Source: Streptomyces diastatochromogenes
Lineage (GTDB): Bacteria > Actinomycetota > Actinomycetes > Streptomycetales > Streptomycetaceae
Reading direction: 5' to 3'
Assembly: GCA_001550305.1 (NCBI GenBank)
Contig: LRTP01000767.1
Span: forward strand, 1-60,609
DNA: 60,609 bases
The number at the start of each line of letters is the position of its first letter. The stretch's first letter is position 1. Made by a program: the position numbers and the translations under genes. The notes below the pieces were generated by a model. That model was not told the origin of the DNA and made no database searches. It saw only the letters and a program-made list of their open reading frames with translations. Of the stretch, positions 59,462 to 60,609 are shown in pieces.

Positions 59462-60609
59462 TCAGCTTACTTTTTCGAGGGTGCGGGGGGCGTGGGCCGT
59501 GTCGCGGGCCTCGCGGATCCCGTGTGAGGGCCACCAGTTGGCCTCGCCCAGCAGCAGCATGAGCGCGGGCAGGATCAGCATCCGAATGACGAAGGCGTCG
59601 AGGAGCACGGCGACCGCCAGGCTGAATCCGATCTGCTTCATCTCGATCAGATGCAGTGCGGCGAAGCTGGCGAACACGGTCACCATCACGACGGCGGCGC
59701 TGGTGACCACGCCGGCCGAGCCCCCGATGCCGTCGATCACGGCCTTGCGGGTCGGGACCCCGTTCAGGGCGGCCCCACGCACCCGGCTGATCACGAACAC
59801 CTGGTAGTCCATGGACAGGCCGAAGAGGATGACGAAGAGGAACAGCGGCACCCGGGAGCCGATCGAACCGGTGGAGTCGAAGTCGAGCAGTCCCTCGGCC
59901 CACGTGTCCTGGAAGACGAGGACCAGCACGCCGAGCGAGGCGGCGGCCGACAGGAGGTTGAGCAGTACGCCGACCAGTCCGAGGACCAGCGAGCGGAACG
60001 CCCACACCGTCATGGCGAAGGTGACGAGCAGCAGGGCTCCGACGATCAGCGGCAGCTTCTGCTCCTGGTGTGTGGGGTAGTCGGTGTAGCGAGCGACGCC
60101 TCCGGTCACCGCGGTCTCGGCGCCGGCGACCTTGCCGACGGTCTCGGGGACGTAGGTCTTGCGGATGTCCTTGAGGGACGACTGGGCCTGGTCGGTGCTC
60201 ACGTAGTACGGCACCTGGAGCTGGAGCATGGTGATCCGCTTGTCCGGCGAGGTGAGCAGCTGGGAGGTGCCGCTCAGCCGGGCATCGTCCTTGACGTCCG
60301 CCGCGAGCTCGCGCAGGGCTGCGGTCACCTCGGACGAGCGGTCGGCGTCGGCTCGTACGACGACCTGGTGCATGGACTTCAGCTCGGGGAAGGACGCGTT
60401 GAGGCGGTCGTACACCTGCATGGCCACGATGGAGCGTGAGTGTGTCTCACGGCCCATGTCGGTCAGTTTCAGGCCGAGCACCGGAGCGGCCAGGGCGAGC
60501 ATGGCGATGACGGTGACGCTCAGCGCGGCGGCGGGGCGCTTGCCGACGAGGCTCAGCACCGCCGTGGTGAGGCGGCCGGCACCGGTCTTGGGCTGCTTGC
60601 GCGGCCGGG
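59462..60609 (-). CDS. MMPL family transporter, C-terminal part
   Basis: The 5' end lies beyond the window; about 382 codons are visible. This is the second half of an MmpL/RND-type transporter: an extracytoplasmic domain (MGRETHSRSIVAMQVYDRLNASFPEL) followed by five or six membrane segments, including VPLFLFVILFGLSMDYQVFVISRVRG, the signature helix with the proton-relay Asp-Tyr pair. The C-terminus has ILPALMLLLGEANWW, typical of actinobacterial MMPL. These proteins export lipids or hydrophobic compounds. It is the first visible gene of an operon with a two-component system. Confidence 0.92.
   Translation of the reverse strand, partial: RPRKQPKTGAGRLTTAVLSLVGKRPAAALSVTVIAMLALAAPVLGLKLTDMGRETHSRSIVAMQVYDRLNASFPELKSMHQVVVRADADRSSEVTAALRELAADVKDDARLSGTSQLLTSPDKRITMLQLQVPYYVSTDQAQSSLKDIRKTYVPETVGKVAGAETAVTGGVARYTDYPTHQEQKLPLIVGALLLVTFAMTVWAFRSLVLGLVGVLLNLLSAAASLGVLVLVFQDTWAEGLLDFDSTGSIGSRVPLFLFVILFGLSMDYQVFVISRVRGAALNGVPTRKAVIDGIGGSAGVVTSAAVVMVTVFASFAALHLIEMKQIGFSLAVAVLLDAFVIRMLILPALMLLLGEANWWPSHGIREARDTAHAPRTLEKVS

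Noticed and set aside
1..60609. CRISPR arrays
   Set aside because: The tandem repeats seen are contiguous or lie within coding frames; none shows regular spacers of unique sequence.

Overview
The window is high-GC actinobacterial DNA, almost certainly a Streptomyces chromosome. It carries the group-2 sigma factor HrdD, a fruR-fruK-fruA operon, dense ATGA/GTGA-coupled operons, many GTG/TTG starts, a chaplin domain and a siamycin-type lasso peptide. No assembly or species information was available, so the assignment rests on gene content and codon use.

Positions 1-33.5 kb are mostly chromosomal backbone: the end of a P1 (DmpA/NylC-like) peptidase, an L,D-transpeptidase lipoprotein, a DUF6227 protein, the fructose PTS operon, hrdD, a PAT-like acetyltransferase, a DODA-type dioxygenase with a divergent MarR regulator, three DHA2-type drug exporters each beside a regulator (WYL, TetR, TetR), an M6 metalloprotease and a double-length IclR regulator. 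Embedded at 7.67-17.16 kb is a signalling/conflict cassette: an EAD-TIR protein, a VMAP protein with the same N-terminal EAD, a MoxR-like ATPase and a 1290-residue FxSxx-system-type protein (vWA-like, NB-ARC, TPR), all start/stop coupled. Convergent to them lie a stand-alone HExxH (aKG-dependent peptide beta-hydroxylase-like) protein and a 65-residue peptide that looks like a variant FxSxx-COOH precursor ending in GSDGS instead of FxSxx. No radical-SAM gene is present. This is the best candidate for an undescribed variant system.

Positions 33.5-54 kb form a compound island at a tRNA-Arg(CCT) gene. Copies of the tRNA 3' end recur at 39.10, 51.37 and 53.96 kb and divide the island into three segments. 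Segment 1 (5.5 kb) has a secreted protein, a DUF4239 membrane protein, a truncated DUF4265 gene and a DUF5958 gene. Segment 2 (12.3 kb) is exactly a lasso peptide cluster whose 21-residue core is that of siamycin I/MS-271, with macrocyclase, RRE protein, leader peptidase, two ABC transporters, thiol-redox proteins, the CapA-like epimerase and flanking two-component regulators. Segment 3 (2.6 kb) has a small Asp/Arg-rich secreted protein and a large secreted protein ending in a chaplin domain. No integrase was found. The terminal copy pairs better with the tRNA 5' acceptor strand than the current 3' end does, which suggests it is the displaced native end.

Positions 54-60.6 kb hold a secreted trypsin-like protease with beta-propeller-type repeats, interrupted by a TGA at a conserved Trp, a DUF4232 lipoprotein, and a two-component system next to an MMPL exporter that runs off the window.
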